The notes: a model not told the origin generated them from the letters alone. Positions 44,870 to 54,602 are shown, counted from the stretch's first letter. The stretch: 64,000 nt of DNA from Saturnia japonica (GCA_033032175.1 CM065321.1:12980501-13044500); one strand, 5' to 3'. Translations and numbers: made by a program.

Positions 44870-45240
44870 AGAAGTTTGATCATGTATCTGAATACCGAGC
44901 CAGGTTCAAATGGCTACTTATTCGGCAACGTAGGAATGAAAGAATACACTGTCTTCATTTCTTCATACTTAATAATCCCAAACGCCATAAATATTTAAAA
45001 ACACTATATCAATCTTTCGCTGATATACATAATAGACAGCTAAGATTTTCTATTTTTGAAATTCTCAGTATACCAAGTCATTATACTAATTTCCGCGACC
45101 GATTTATCGCCGTAACAGCAGCACGACTGTGGAATTCGCTTTCTATCAACATCCAACTGGCAAACTCTCGGGATTCCTTCAAGTATTCGCTATGTAGGTT
45201 TTACTTGGAGCAGTTGAATATCGTCTAGTTTTTTTTTTAC
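44870..45240 (+). pseudogene. CR1/jockey-type reverse transcriptase C-terminus
   Basis: One continuous frame gives DHVSEYRARFKWLLIRQRR, NERIHCLHFFILNN, PKRHKYLKTLYQSFAD, IPSHYTNFRDRFIAVTAARL, WNSLSINIQLANSRDSFKYS, LCRFYLEQLNIV and a TAG at 45229-45231. The AARLWNSL...FK block is the common C-terminal end of CR1/jockey-group ORF2 proteins. Only about the last 110 residues are present. The terminus is nearly identical to 10845-10885. Confidence 0.7.
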
Positions 45241-45360
45241 AAAATATTATGCTCACCTTACGTATGTATACCTTTCTCATACTCCCCTAGAAGACTAGTA
45301 GAGAACGCTTTTTATCATTAAGTACTCCAATTGTAATTTTATGTGCAATAAATAATATAT

Positions 45361-45425
45361 GACACCTTGGCTCCCTTGTTAGAAATGTCCAGAGAGTTTT
45401 TGTGGGGGACCAAAATATTTCACTC
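45361..45425 (-). mobile_element. Retroposon X, short fragment
   Basis: TTGGCTCCCTTGTTAGAAAT, GTCCAGAGAGTTTTTGTGGG is the reverse of the central X block. Confidence 0.55.
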
Positions 45426-45439
45426 TATTTTTTTATCGT

Positions 45440-45670
45440 AACTCGACATAGCTGCGGTACTGCTTCTGATGGTAAGCACAGCGCTATCCTATAACATCGA
45501 TCACCATCGAGGTAACTATAATCCATCATCAGTATACGCTACCATGTCGGCCTGAACAAATGTCTCTTCACGTTATATTATACGCAGGACTCCATGATGT
45601 AGGAAAGCGGGAAAACACTAGCCGAGAGTTAGTTCCACAGCTTCATATGACGTAAATAACTTTAAATTAA
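45440..45670 (-). repeat. Interspersed repeat with CTGATGGTAAGCACAG motif, copy 2
   Basis: See 28590-28780 for shared blocks. The right part (CACGTTATATTATACGCAGG, GGAAAGCGGGAAAACACTAG) is extra. Confidence 0.55.
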
Positions 45671-46371
45671 ATAATATAAGTTGTGAATTAAGACGCCAGC
45701 GCTTTCTTTTATTCCCTTTCTTGGTTTAAAGTTTTTTTTGTCTACCATACCTTTTAGGAAATTTCTCTCTCCTTGGAGCAGCTCCCCACCCAAATAACCT
45801 CGTATTGTGTTCCTATGCTGAGTAAGGTTTCCAGACTTCCTTGGGGAAGGGGGTTCAAGGTCGGCAACATCTAAGCAGCTAAAGGTAAGTGTTTACCATC
45901 AGCCATCATTCATTATTAATGCCTTCTACCAAATTATGGCATTTCGATGTACTATTACCACATGTTCTCTCTTTAATAGGAAAATAACTGAGGGCTGGGA
46001 TAGGCACATAATACATCGACACATTTATTATGTTAAATTACAATTGTGCTATAATAACCGTGAAAAAAAAACCGTAACATTCGTACAACAATTATACAAG
46101 ATTACATGTGCTGACACGACACGGGCCTTGTCAACGCCTGTAGTTAAAACCGGGCCAAATTGCTTACATAATTACAGCAGTTAAGTGGGGTATAACCGTT
46201 AATGAATCCGAAAATGGGTTAAAGTTTTTAAATGCCGTCATGAATGCAAGCTGTTTCTCAGTTTTGTCAATTTTGTATAATTCTTTTTTTAAGTTACACT
46301 TTTGGTGCGTTTAGTAGGGACGGAAGTGCGATATGATGAAGTTACCATCAATTTTATTATTATAAGCTAGC
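45671..46371. other. No gene recognised
   Basis: The 82-codon frame at 45936-46184 shows no motif. Nothing else was seen. Confidence 0.4.
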
Positions 46372-46770
46372 TGTGCCCGCGGCTGCGCTCACGTGCACTA
46401 TGGAATGCCATAGATGTGGTACATGTGCGCAGCGTGCTATCTTTGCTCCCGAGTATTTTAAACACAGTATTGCTTATTATAAGTGATCGTTAGAAGATAA
46501 ACATATATTGCCTATTTTGTGGGTCTTAAAGTCAATATATCTTATGGTTTACTCAGCGTAAGCCAAGTGCCCGAATTGATGCACCGTGAGCAGTTTTTTT
46601 TTTGCGCGGAACCCTAATTATTTTTATAAAATAAATGTAGCCGAAGTTACTCCTTATAAAATCAGCTATCTGTCAGTGAGAGTCTCGTCAAAATCGGTCC
46701 AACAGTTTCGGAGATTACCCGGAACAAACAGACACACGGACAAATTTTTTTTTTTTGTTATAAGTACCCC
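46372..46770 (+). mobile_element. SINE-like repeat E, copy 4
   Basis: CTAGCTGTGCCCGCGGCTGC, GCTCACGTG, GTAAGCCAAGTGCCCGAATT, GATGCACCGTGAGCAG, CGGTCCAACAGTTTCGGAGA, TTACCCGGAACAAACAGACA, then T14. This is one of the best-preserved copies. Confidence 0.85.
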
Positions 46771-47439
46771 TATATAATAATATTATTTTATTTTTTAGTT
46801 TTTCTTAATGTTTCTAGGTTTTGCGTTTGCAAGTTCTAAGTGACACCTTATTCAATTAAACGCAAACCACAAAATGATACCTGAATGTTGAGTTGAATCC
46901 TTTTGTAATGGAATAGGAATTTACCTAGGGGACAACAATCCTAGTATTCGGAGAATATAACACGAGGGGATTTGGTAACGTTTGATCCATGCCAGCGCGG
47001 GCCAAATCCCGGATATTCCGGGAATAGTGTATCTCCAAACAAACCTGAAATACAATGGAATACTTTAAAAATACATTGCATCAGCTTGCGAGTTTACACG
47101 ATACTGGTCAATATTAGATATAAATAAGTTAAGATAAATTCTAATTTACTTTAGAGTGATTGTAAATTATTATTTATACCCACTAAAAACTTTTAAACAA
47201 ACAGTTTATTGATCTAAACCACTTCGTATAATGATAGTTCAGTTGTAGTATGTACGGAAAATCCCTGCAATAAGCCTGAGCTTTCGGTGAAGGAAAATAT
47301 CGTATTGTATGGTGTTAGAGCATTTTCTAAAGGCTACCACCCAAAAGTGGAAAATCTGTCGCCAAGCAACAACTATAAGTGAAGTTAATTCCGGGATCTG
47401 TACTTGAAAACCAGTTCCCCTATTGGACTTAGCGAGTTA
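46771..47439. other. No gene recognised
   Basis: The patch at 46985-47025 (CAGCGCGGGCCAAATCCCGG, ATATTCCGGGAATAG) resembles the CCCGGG-rich ends of the element at 13067 but has no partner end. Confidence 0.35.
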
Positions 47440-47515
47440 TCATTTTGGACTACATCATCGCGTAACATCAGGTGAGATGGTGACCAATCGATAAAATCTA
47501 TAAAAAAAAAGTATT
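47440..47515 (+). mobile_element. LINE 3' terminus, weak
   Basis: CATCATCGCGTAACATCAGG, TGAGATGGTGACCAATCG then an A-rich end resembles the usual ending CATCACTTAACATCAGGTGA of lepidopteran LINEs, also seen at 62090-62140. Confidence 0.5.
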
Positions 47516-47607
47516 AAAAAAAATCATACTTAAAGAGAAACGTTCCGACATGAATATAGAAATAGAATGCCTCTATCATTAAGCTCCCGATGTCTTAAAA
47601 GGAGCAT

Positions 47608-47740
47608 TTTCTTATAGAACTGACTATACTATTAGCCTTAGGGGCCCTGAAGCCGCTGCGGCTTTTACAGCTTTACCGAACTTGAGGGCGAGTGCAGAGA
47701 GCATTCAGCCGTGAACCTTTATAGGAGCACCACCGCCGCC
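47608..47740 (-). mobile_element. Jockey-type LINE 3' tail
   Basis: GAACTGACTATACTATTAGC, CTTAGGGGCCCTGAAGCCGC, TGCGGCTTTTACAGCTTTAC, CGAACTTGAGGGCGAGTGCA. Both hairpins are intact. The copy extends about 130 bp into the untranslated region (GCATTCAGCCGTGAA). Confidence 0.85.
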
Positions 47741-47760
47741 GTTTATGTAGCGATCATATG

Positions 47761-47790
47761 ATGTCACGTGACATTCGACAATGACGTCAT
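47761..47790. promoter_or_regulatory. CACGTG palindrome and CRE-like palindrome
   Basis: ATGTCACGTGACAT (47761-47774) is a perfect 14-bp palindrome centred on the E-box CACGTG. ATGACGTCAT (47781-47790) is a perfect 10-bp palindrome with the CRE/ATF site TGACGTCA. Whether they regulate anything is unknown because no gene is adjacent. Confidence 0.4.
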
Positions 47791-48384
47791 CGTGGAGGAG
47801 AGCCAGTTGAGCGTATTTTGATATGGCGTTACATCTTATTTATAACCGGAATTATGTCTTTTTAAATGGAACACGAAAGTGAAGATATAAAATATTTATT
47901 CGGCAATATCCGAACCAATATATGAAACTTCAGGCAAGGAGAAATACTCCCTCCGAAAATGTAGTAAAATTTTCACGTTCTCATAAAATCCTTAAGACAG
48001 TATCGTGTCGTCAAAAGGATGATTTTCAAGAATAAAAGCTTTTCAGAGTTGGATCGTAAAGATGCTTTTACGTTAAAATAATATTGTCACTATGCGATAC
48101 TCTGCAATATGTAGATAAGGGTAAGTTTTGCGTAAATATTGAATATTTTATTGTTTTAATATCATAATCTCAAAGTAGAACGTTTCTTATACGAATATAC
48201 GTATATAGAAATCCAGATTCTGAAATATATATAGTAATACATAAAACAGTATATCCTACGGAACACTCAACACGTCACCTTTAATTTATGGAAGCCTTTA
48301 AATTATGATGAAAGAAATAAATTATTAGAGATTATATTTATAAAAAAATATTTATTTGTATTAGTGTCATACACAACAGCAAAA
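47791..48384. other. AT-rich intergenic DNA, no gene seen
   Basis: No recognisable feature on either strand. Confidence 0.45.
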
Positions 48385-49012
48385 TCTATACTAATATAAT
48401 AAAGCGGAAAACATGTTTTGTTTGTTTGTTTAAACACGCTAATATCTGAAACTACCACTCGGATTGGATATTTTTGTATACGATAGCCAGACTCCCGAGG
48501 AATAGTTGGCTATTTAAGATTAGGCTACAACCCTCAGATAGCCTTAAGTATTGATTTTTGTTACGGAAGTCGGAAGTCGAGGCCCCCCGAACTGCTTTAA
48601 CCGCGTGCGCGGCGCAATCGTTAATTATACGGAAATACAATGTTCTAAAATATTGTTGGTCCTTAGTTTAACTAAACAAAAGTAAGCGATACTATCTCTT
48701 ATACATAAACCTCAATAAGCTATTTTGTGACAAAGATTTGTTGAAAATTAAAAAGTGATTTATAAGTATTATTCTTAGTCATTGCATATTAATCCTCACA
48801 AACGAAAGATACTTCACGCTAAAAAAAATTTTATGAAGTTAAATTTTGCTCTTTAGAGTCTGCTATTTGAACACATAGTTTAGGAGGTAATAAAAAATTA
48901 AAATAATTTGTACTTGTGGGAAGAATAATTATGATAGATAGAACATGGGTGCGTTGGCAGTGCGGTGTCCGTCGGATAAAATTAACCGGGTAAAACCGTG
49001 GGGCACAACTAG
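48385..49012 (+). mobile_element. Helitron-like non-autonomous element, subfamily 2, copy 2
   Basis: It starts TCTATACTAATATAATAAAG and ends GGGGCACAACTAG, placed between A (48384) and T (49013). It shares the GTTACGGAAGTCGGAAGTCG, CTGCTTTAACCGCGTGCG, GGAAATACAATGTTCTA and GTCGGATAAAATTAACCGGG blocks with 37576-38093. It is not coding. The minus-strand frames at 48452-48640 and 48831-49022 are by-products. Confidence 0.75.
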
Positions 49013-49034
49013 TTAATTCCATAAACTGAAAAAT

Positions 49035-49115
49035 GTACCTAACTTCCTATGCACATTACTGATTTACCGAACAATGAGTTTAAGGTTAGGTAACAAACTA
49101 TGCGGTTAGCCGGAA
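49035..49115 (+). pseudogene. LINE-L coding fragment
   Basis: CACATTACTGATTTACCGAA, CAATGAGTTTAAGGT matches 58410-58445 (CACATTACTGATTTGCCAGA, CAACAAGTTCAAGG), which encodes HITDLPDNKFK of a reverse transcriptase C-terminus. Confidence 0.5.
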
Positions 49116-49161
49116 CGTGTAATAAAAATGTGTAAGAAAATATTATTTTTACTAACCATTT

Positions 49162-49610
49162 TTGAAACGTAATAATAGTTCAATTTGTTTACATACTCCT
49201 CACAGAACAGCACTCTCACGGTGTATATTGTATATTATTAGTAACCATCTATATAATATTGCTAATGTAGCTAATAATATTTACCCTTTACCCCTGTATA
49301 AATGTAAGGAGACAATGTACAATTGGCTAAAACAACGAAATTACAATGACACAGAGGAAATTATTCAATTATATAATATTAAATATTTAACTATCGCATG
49401 CACACACGCACTGAAACACACATATTTTCTTAATTCTTTGCGTTTAAATATTTTAATTATTTCTTCTTATATTTTTCTCCAACTTTGTCCTATTTGAATG
49501 TTACCAATTAGTCTATGAATCGTTGTCGACTGTAGCACAGTTTATATTATTACTATAGTCAACATAATTATATGTGTTAATTAATCGTTAAATAAATAAA
49601 TATACTTAGT
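49162..49610 (+). pseudogene. LINE reverse transcriptase C-terminus
   Basis: A 111-codon open frame (TTG start, stop near 49497) contains NSSICLHTPHRTALSRC, YNIANVANNIYPLPLYKCKE and TMYNWLKQRNYNDTEEII. This fits the terminal section of jockey/CR1-type ORF2 proteins (RxTxLxxSFxYxxxxLYNxLP...LPLxKFKxxLxxWL). The 3' end is AT-rich, with AATAAATAAATA near 49590. No catalytic part is present. Confidence 0.6.
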
Positions 49611-49619
49611 ATTATAATC

Positions 49620-49875
49620 GCACTGAGATGCGTCTGCCGGGCAACCGCTCCGATCGATCGGAGTGCTCCGGCCCGCCCGACTGTCTGCCAGGCGGATGGT
49701 CGCTATACGCACTACGCGGATAGTGCTAGTTTGCGATTACCCGCTATAGGTCCATCTTTAAAATGAGTCGATCAAACCGCAAACTACGACGGTTTCTAAC
49801 CGCACGTCCTGGTTGCGGTTATGGCTAACCGCTTGTTCACCGTAATGCGGCTAAGTCCCTCAGTACGAACGTGCC
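49620..49875. other. GC-rich block with 16-bp palindrome
   Basis: This 250-bp block is markedly GC- and CpG-rich against its AT-rich surroundings. CTCCGATCGATCGGAG at 49648-49663 is a perfect palindrome. The block contains runs such as CCGCAAACTACGACGGTTTC and GGTTGCGGTTATGGCTAACC but no frame or family I can recognise. It could be a repeat or a remnant of a promoter. Confidence 0.4.
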
Positions 49876-50039
49876 TAAGAATCATGTATTGCAAGCATTA
49901 TTTTATGTGTTGTGAATGATAGTGAATGTCTAGTAGTTACTTCCTCTATTTACAATCGCTAAAAAATACAATTACTTTAAACAATGCATATAACTACAAA
50001 TAAAAAAATATTTCTCGATTGAGTTTATTACCGGCTCGT

Positions 50040-50150
50040 CTTGGTAATTGGCATGTTTTCTGCATCGATGTTAGTGTTTTGAAATTAATAAGTGCCTTCT
50101 TAGAGCCTATAATAAATTTAGTAATTTTGTTCTTAATTTTGAATTGATTC
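50040..50150 (+). mobile_element. LINE-L 3' tail, copy 3
   Basis: GTTAGTGTTTTGAAATTAAT, AAGTGCCTTCTTAGAGCCTA, then TTGTTCTTAATTTTGAATTG. Terminal fragment only. Confidence 0.6.
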
Positions 50151-50649
50151 GTGAAACCCACTTTAAGAAACATAAAATTCCAGTTTTCCTGTGACGAATG
50201 TTATTTATATCAAGCGTTTTCATGTAATAAACTGTTAGGAATAATTGTAATACGAACGTGTCTGTGATGTCACTAAATATATTTGCGACGGTATTTACTG
50301 ACAGTAACACTGGCTAATAACTCGATATGTCACGCCTCGTGTAGTTATGTGTCGTGTGGGACATTTATGGTCCATTACGGACAGTTCATATCTCATATTA
50401 TATATATTTGTACATTTTATTTTTTATGTATAAAAATATTAATGATTTCAAGAAATATTTTGCTCATATAGAATAGTAATGCTGAAGCAGTGGTTTATCA
50501 ATTATTAGAATTGAAGTCGTTTATTTCTTTGTTACCTTTGAGTCTGCTTTCTCTTCTGTTTTCTGTTACACGTTATATTCTATTTATCATGTAGTCTACA
50601 CTTTTAATTATAGTAGCACTAAGCAACGTTCTCTGTCTATTTTTCTTTC
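50151..50649. other. AT-rich DNA, no gene seen
   Basis: Frames at 50107-50310 and 50283-50471 are low complexity. Confidence 0.4.
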
Positions 50650-52553
50650 CTCATTTTAGTTTTTAATATGTAAGTATTCAATTAAATAAATAAAATGATA
50701 TTTATCCTAAATACAATAATAAGTTTAGGAGATAAATAGATATCAACAAAATATATATTTATTATACCACGATGATGGCAAACAAGTTTATTTTATCTTA
50801 TTTTAATATTTTAAGAAAACTTACAGCTAAGTACTTATTTAAGTTACATGTATAAATTAATGAAGGCCATTTACAAGTTCTCACATATAATGATGTACTT
50901 ATATAAAAAATAAAAAAATAAAGTAGACGGAAGAACACAAAAATATTAACAAAAGAAAAAAGAATTCAAAAGAGCTTTCAACTTCTGCACAGTTGTATCA
51001 AATATATCAATGTCTAAATCACTAACTAATTTATTCATACTGCTGCTTACTCGAATGAAATAGGAATTTTGTCTGTAGGTAGTTCTAACTATAGGACTAT
51101 AAAGTATGTTAGGGTTTCTAAAAGATGCTGCCGGTACACGTAGGTTAATTTTGCTCAGTATCTCCGAACAGTCAACTAGGCCATTGAGTATACACAAAAG
51201 ATATGATACATCAGCTATTTCTCTTCGTGTATACAGCGGGAGCATATGAAATTTTTTACAGCGCGATGTGTAATCTGGTACAATTATTTCAGATTTAAAC
51301 TTTAGGAAACGAAGAAACCGCTTTTGTATTTTCTCAATGCGTGTGATATATATATTATAATTGGGGTTCCAGACTTGAGATGCGTATTCAAGATGGGTTC
51401 GAACAAAAGCACAATAAAGAATTTTAAAAGTTTTAACACATTTAAATTCATTGGATAATCGAAATACAAACCCTAATGCTTTAGAAGCTTTTTTGACAAC
51501 ATTATCAATATGGTTATCAAATATTAGTTTGGAGTCAAAAATAACACCTAAATCTCTAACAGCATTAACTCGTGATAATTTAGTATTTTTAAGAAAGTAA
51601 TTGTGCAGAATCGAAATGAGTTTACGGGTATATGTTATAACTTGACATTTCGTGACATTTAAATCTAATTTATTTAGAGTACAATAATTTTGAAACTTAT
51701 CTAAATCATATTGAATACGAACTACATCGGAAACAGTTTTAACAGGACATATAATTTTAAGGTCATCAGCGTAGAGAAGAATTTTGCAAGTGGTAAAACA
51801 GGATGGTATATCATTAATAAAAATGTTAAAGAGCAGAGGACCCAATAAAGATCCCTGAGGAACTCCTGAAGGAATCTGCATCGGCGAAGATGTATAGCCA
51901 TTTAGAACTACAGTTTGGCATCTGTTCTTGACATAAGATGAAAACCACCTAAACAAATTACCCCGAATCCCTATATCTCTCAGTTTGCAAAGCAGGATTT
52001 CATGATCTATCCTGTCAAATGCTTTACTGAAATCAGTATAAATTACATCTACCTGGGCAGGCTCTGACATGTAGTAAGTTATGTAATCACTAGACAGGAT
52101 AAGATTTGATGTAGTAGATCTTCCTTTTATAAAGCCATGTTGCCGATCGTTAAGGGAATGTTTAAGAGAAGGATAAACTTGTTTGAAAACGACTTTTTCG
52201 AATACTTTAGAAAAAATTCAAAGTTTGGAGATGGGTCTGTAGTTAATGACCAAGTCTTTAGAGCCATTCTTATGAACAGGCGTAATTAAGGCAGATTTCC
52301 ATATATTGGGCATTATCCCATCTTTAAGAGAACGCTCATATAAAAGAGAAAGTGGGACAGAAATACTATTTGCACACTTAACTATTAAAATGGGAGGTAT
52401 GTTATCAGGACCTACAGATTTGTTAAGATCAAGAGTTTCAAGAATTTTTTGTATATCAGAACAGACAATTTCAATAGAACTTATATTGGAAGAAGACTCA
52501 AGAATGAATGAGTGCAGAAAGCTAAAATTTAAATATCTGTTACTAATACATTA
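50650..52553 (-). mobile_element. CR1/jockey-group LINE, 5'-truncated
   Basis: The minus-strand element comprises a reverse transcriptase frame (52553 down to 50946) and an AT-rich 3' region with AATAAA signals and CTTGTTTGCCATCATCGTGG near 50780. The apurinic endonuclease and ORF1 are missing. The 5' end coincides with a long inverted repeat. Confidence 0.8.
50946..52553 (-). pseudogene. CR1/jockey-group reverse transcriptase with premature stop
   Basis: The main open part (374 codons from ATG at 52070) contains DFSKAFDRIDHEIL (catalytic Asp), SGVPQGSLLGPLLFNIFIND, YADDLK (residues 100-105, catalytic box) and a thumb/C-terminus with LGVIFDSKL and YASQVWNPNY. Upstream, the same frame continues with YRPISKL, a TGA at 52218-52220, then IFSKVFEKVVFKQVYPSLKH before the ATG. 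Before YRPISKL come LDLNKSVGPDNIPP, IMPNIWKSALITPVHKNGSK and DLVIN, reaching a TAA near 52553. The fingers and palm are therefore complete apart from one nonsense codon. The ATG at 52070 is internal and not a real start. Confidence 0.88.
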
Positions 52554-52750
52554 AATTAAATAAGTTAATACTGCGAATCCTAACCCGCCAAGCGCCATTG
52601 AAATTAGACCCCTCAAAATATTGACACTGTCACTCAACGAATAGTGACAGCAAGTGATGTAGATAATACTTATTGTTTATGAATACTGTAAATGTTGAAC
52701 AGAAAATAGTCTATGATCAAAAAGTCGCTAGTTGAATTTCGACCTTAGGG
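52510..52750. repeat. Long inverted repeat, left arm
   Basis: From GAGTGCAGAAAGCTAAAA to GAATTTCGACCTTAGGGC this arm matches the reverse of 53203-53794 over about 240 bp, with roughly 85-90 percent identity by eye. Diagnostic blocks are TACTGCGAATCCTAACCCG, GCAAGTGATGTAGATAATAC, TTTATGAATACTGTAAATGT and CTATGATCAAAAAGTCGC. The outer about 45 bp belong to the 5' end of the reverse transcriptase. Confidence 0.85.
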
Positions 52751-52801
52751 CGTTCGCTAGTATATATAAATATATATAAAAAAATATACACACATACACT
52801 C

Positions 52802-53161
52802 CTAGTAAATATTTATTGGTAATTCCAACCTTATTATGGCCCTACAACTGAATTTCGTTAATACGATTACTCTAAACAAAGTAGGGCAATAGGCCACTCT
52901 CTGCATAAATAACGAAATATCAATAAATGACAGTTTACTGCGACGAACGATTCGAAGAAAATTGTTTTGTGACCTATATAACATAATGCGGTATTGTTCT
53001 GAATACAACAGTAATTTATAAATCAATTTACGTCGTTTCGAAATGAAGTCACAGGTTAGTAAAATAGTCTTGTATATTATGTCCAATACAAAGTAAGCTT
53101 GTTGTTGTATGGGGATAGTAGAATATTTGACAGATTTAATACAAAAAAACATTGCCCACAC
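52802..53161 (-). pseudogene. Possible decayed chemoreceptor C-terminus
   Basis: A 119-codon frame lies in the loop of the inverted repeat. It has hydrophobic segments (YFVLDIIYKTILLTCDFI; LFRVIVLT) separated by a basic stretch NNFLRIVRRSKLSF. In another frame, just after LFRVIVLT, the DNA reads ATTCAGTTGTAG (IQL, stop). Insect gustatory receptors end with a last transmembrane helix and a TYxxxLLQF-like motif, so a small deletion in such a gene would explain the picture. This is a weak, pattern-based suggestion. Chance or an unknown element remains equally possible. Confidence 0.25.
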
Positions 53162-53202
53162 ATTTCTTAATAAAATGATACATTGACAAATTTATTTAAA
53201 CT

Positions 53203-53794
53203 TAGCCCTAAGCTTAAAATTCGACCTGCGACTTTTTGATCATAGACCATTTTCTGTTTGACATTTACAGTATTCATAAACAATAAATATTATCTACATC
53301 ACTTGCTGTCATTTTTCGATGACTAACAGGTTTTTTTTTGGCGGGATCTTGAAGTGACAGTTGTGCTTGTTATTTTTAATTCATTTACTTAGGTTTTTGA
53401 CCCTATATTATGTAATATTTGTGGCGTTTTGCGTGATATAGTTTGGTTTTTGTGTATAAGTGAGGTGGATTATAAATATAAGCTGAAAGCATTCATTCCG
53501 AGATCCCACAAAAATTTCCTAGAAAGTTCTAACAAGGGAGCCACCATCTTGTTAGGATACTGTATCGTCATAACACTTGACAATATAATTCACTCGATAA
53601 TGGCAGTGATGGTCTTCATTCAAGAGGGCCGGTTGCCAAGTTAGGAAGAAGAAGAAGAAGATGACTGACAATGTCAATATTTTGGAAGGTACTAAGTTCA
53701 ATGACACTTGTCGGGTTAGGATTCGCAGTATTAATTCATTTAATTTGATATATTAGTAACAGATATTATAGATAAGTTTTAGCTTTCTGCACTC
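53203..53794. repeat. Long inverted repeat, right arm, interrupted
   Basis: This is the reverse partner of 52510-52750. It holds GCGACTTTTTGATCATAGAC, ATTTACAGTATTCATAAACA, ATTATCTACATCACTTGCTG, then insertion X (53325-53659), then GGGTTAGGATTCGCAGTATT and TATTAGTAACAGATATT, TTTAGCTTTCTGCACTCC. Both arms carry the outermost reverse transcriptase-derived piece. Confidence 0.85.
53325..53659 (+). mobile_element. Retroposon X, most complete copy with target duplication
   Basis: The insertion starts AACAGGTTTTTTTTTGGCGG, GATCTTGAAGTGACAG and ends GGTTGCCAAGTTAGGAAGAA plus (GAA)n. It is flanked by GATGACT at 53318-53324 and 53660-53666, a 7-bp target duplication. Related copies are at 14150, 39107 (reverse) and 45361 (reverse). 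With a short 3' tail, a target duplication and no protein, it is best called a SINE-like retroposon. I see no tRNA boxes at its head. Confidence 0.82.
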
Positions 53795-53799
53795 CTTCT

Positions 53800-54084
53800 C
53801 CATATAAACTATAACCATTCCAAATCTCACTGTCTTCCGTGCATGCAATAAGCTTAAAATGGTAGGAACCGAAAGCTTTTGCTTCACGTATTAATATATA
53901 GATAATTAGTAAGGTTTCCTCTATTATATATTATGTATCTGATTTTCGAATAAGTAAATAGGAAATTTATATACCGGGCGAAATATGGAACTCCGTATCC
54001 GATATAAATCCTCCGAATAATTCACTTCATAAGTGTTTATTAAACCATAAGTACCTAACAGTTTTTACTTACACGAAAGATATC
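53800..54084. other. AT-rich DNA, no gene seen
   Basis: Nothing recognised. Confidence 0.4.
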
Positions 54085-54425
54085 TTTAGTACTTATCTTT
54101 TTTTTTCTTTATAGATTTAGCATTGTGGCCACATTTTCACCTCATCTTAAGTGCCGATGTGGCTCAATATGGTAGCACGCTAAGCCTAGTGGAAGACTGG
54201 TTCTCAAATGCAGCTGCCGGAACTTAGCTATTGGTATTTCGTGACAGATTTTGAACTTAAGGGTGATAGCTAGCCAGGCGGATATTAGGAAAAGCCCTAC
54301 CACCATGCTATGGTTCATCGCGATGTTTTCCTTCACCGAAAGCTCAGGCTGATTGCAGGGATTCCAACACACGTCGATCGACGCGGAGCCCGTACTCGCT
54401 ACCAACTGAGCCATCGTAGCTTCAT
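54085..54425 (-). mobile_element. tRNA-related SINE, family C, copy 3
   Basis: Read in reverse, the head is GCTACGATGGCTCAGTTGGT, AGCGAGTACGGGCTCCGCGT, with box A TGGCTCAGTTGG and, some 30 bases on, TGTGTTGGAATCCC as a degenerate box B. The body includes AGCCTGAGCTTTCGGTGAAG, TTGAACCATAGCATGGTGGT and CTGGCTAGCTATCACC. It ends near a T-rich run at 54085-54110. Confidence 0.8.
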
Positions 54426-54531
54426 GAACTTTGTTGCAACTAGACAGCTGATAAATATACATATAATATATATTTAATACCCAGACATACAGCTGGAAAT
54501 TTTGCTCATCACACAAACGTCAGTCATATGT

Positions 54532-54602
54532 GAGGATTGAACCCGCGACTCAATAGTAGGACTTAGTAGTAGGACTACTACTGCGCCACGGCCAATGGCC
54601 TA
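54532..54602 (-). mobile_element. tRNA-like SINE head
   Basis: In reverse: GGCCATTGGCCGTGGCGCAG, TAGTAGTCC (box A-like GTGGCGCAGTAG), then GAGTCGCGGGTTCAATCCTC (box B GGTTCAATCC). An internal short duplication TAGTAGGACT makes the anticodon region too long for a normal tRNA, which supports a SINE or a tRNA pseudogene. Confidence 0.55.

Noticed and set aside
46985..47025. Second copy of the CCCGGG-rich hAT-like end
   Set aside because: Only a short CCCGG/CCGGG stretch matches and no partner end is nearby.
52306..52554. 82-codon plus-strand frame
   Set aside because: Antisense shadow of the upstream part of the CR1/jockey-group reverse transcriptase.
54532..54602. Possible functional tRNA gene on the minus strand
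   Set aside because: An internal duplication lengthens the middle and I cannot draw a cloverleaf. Reported as a SINE head only.
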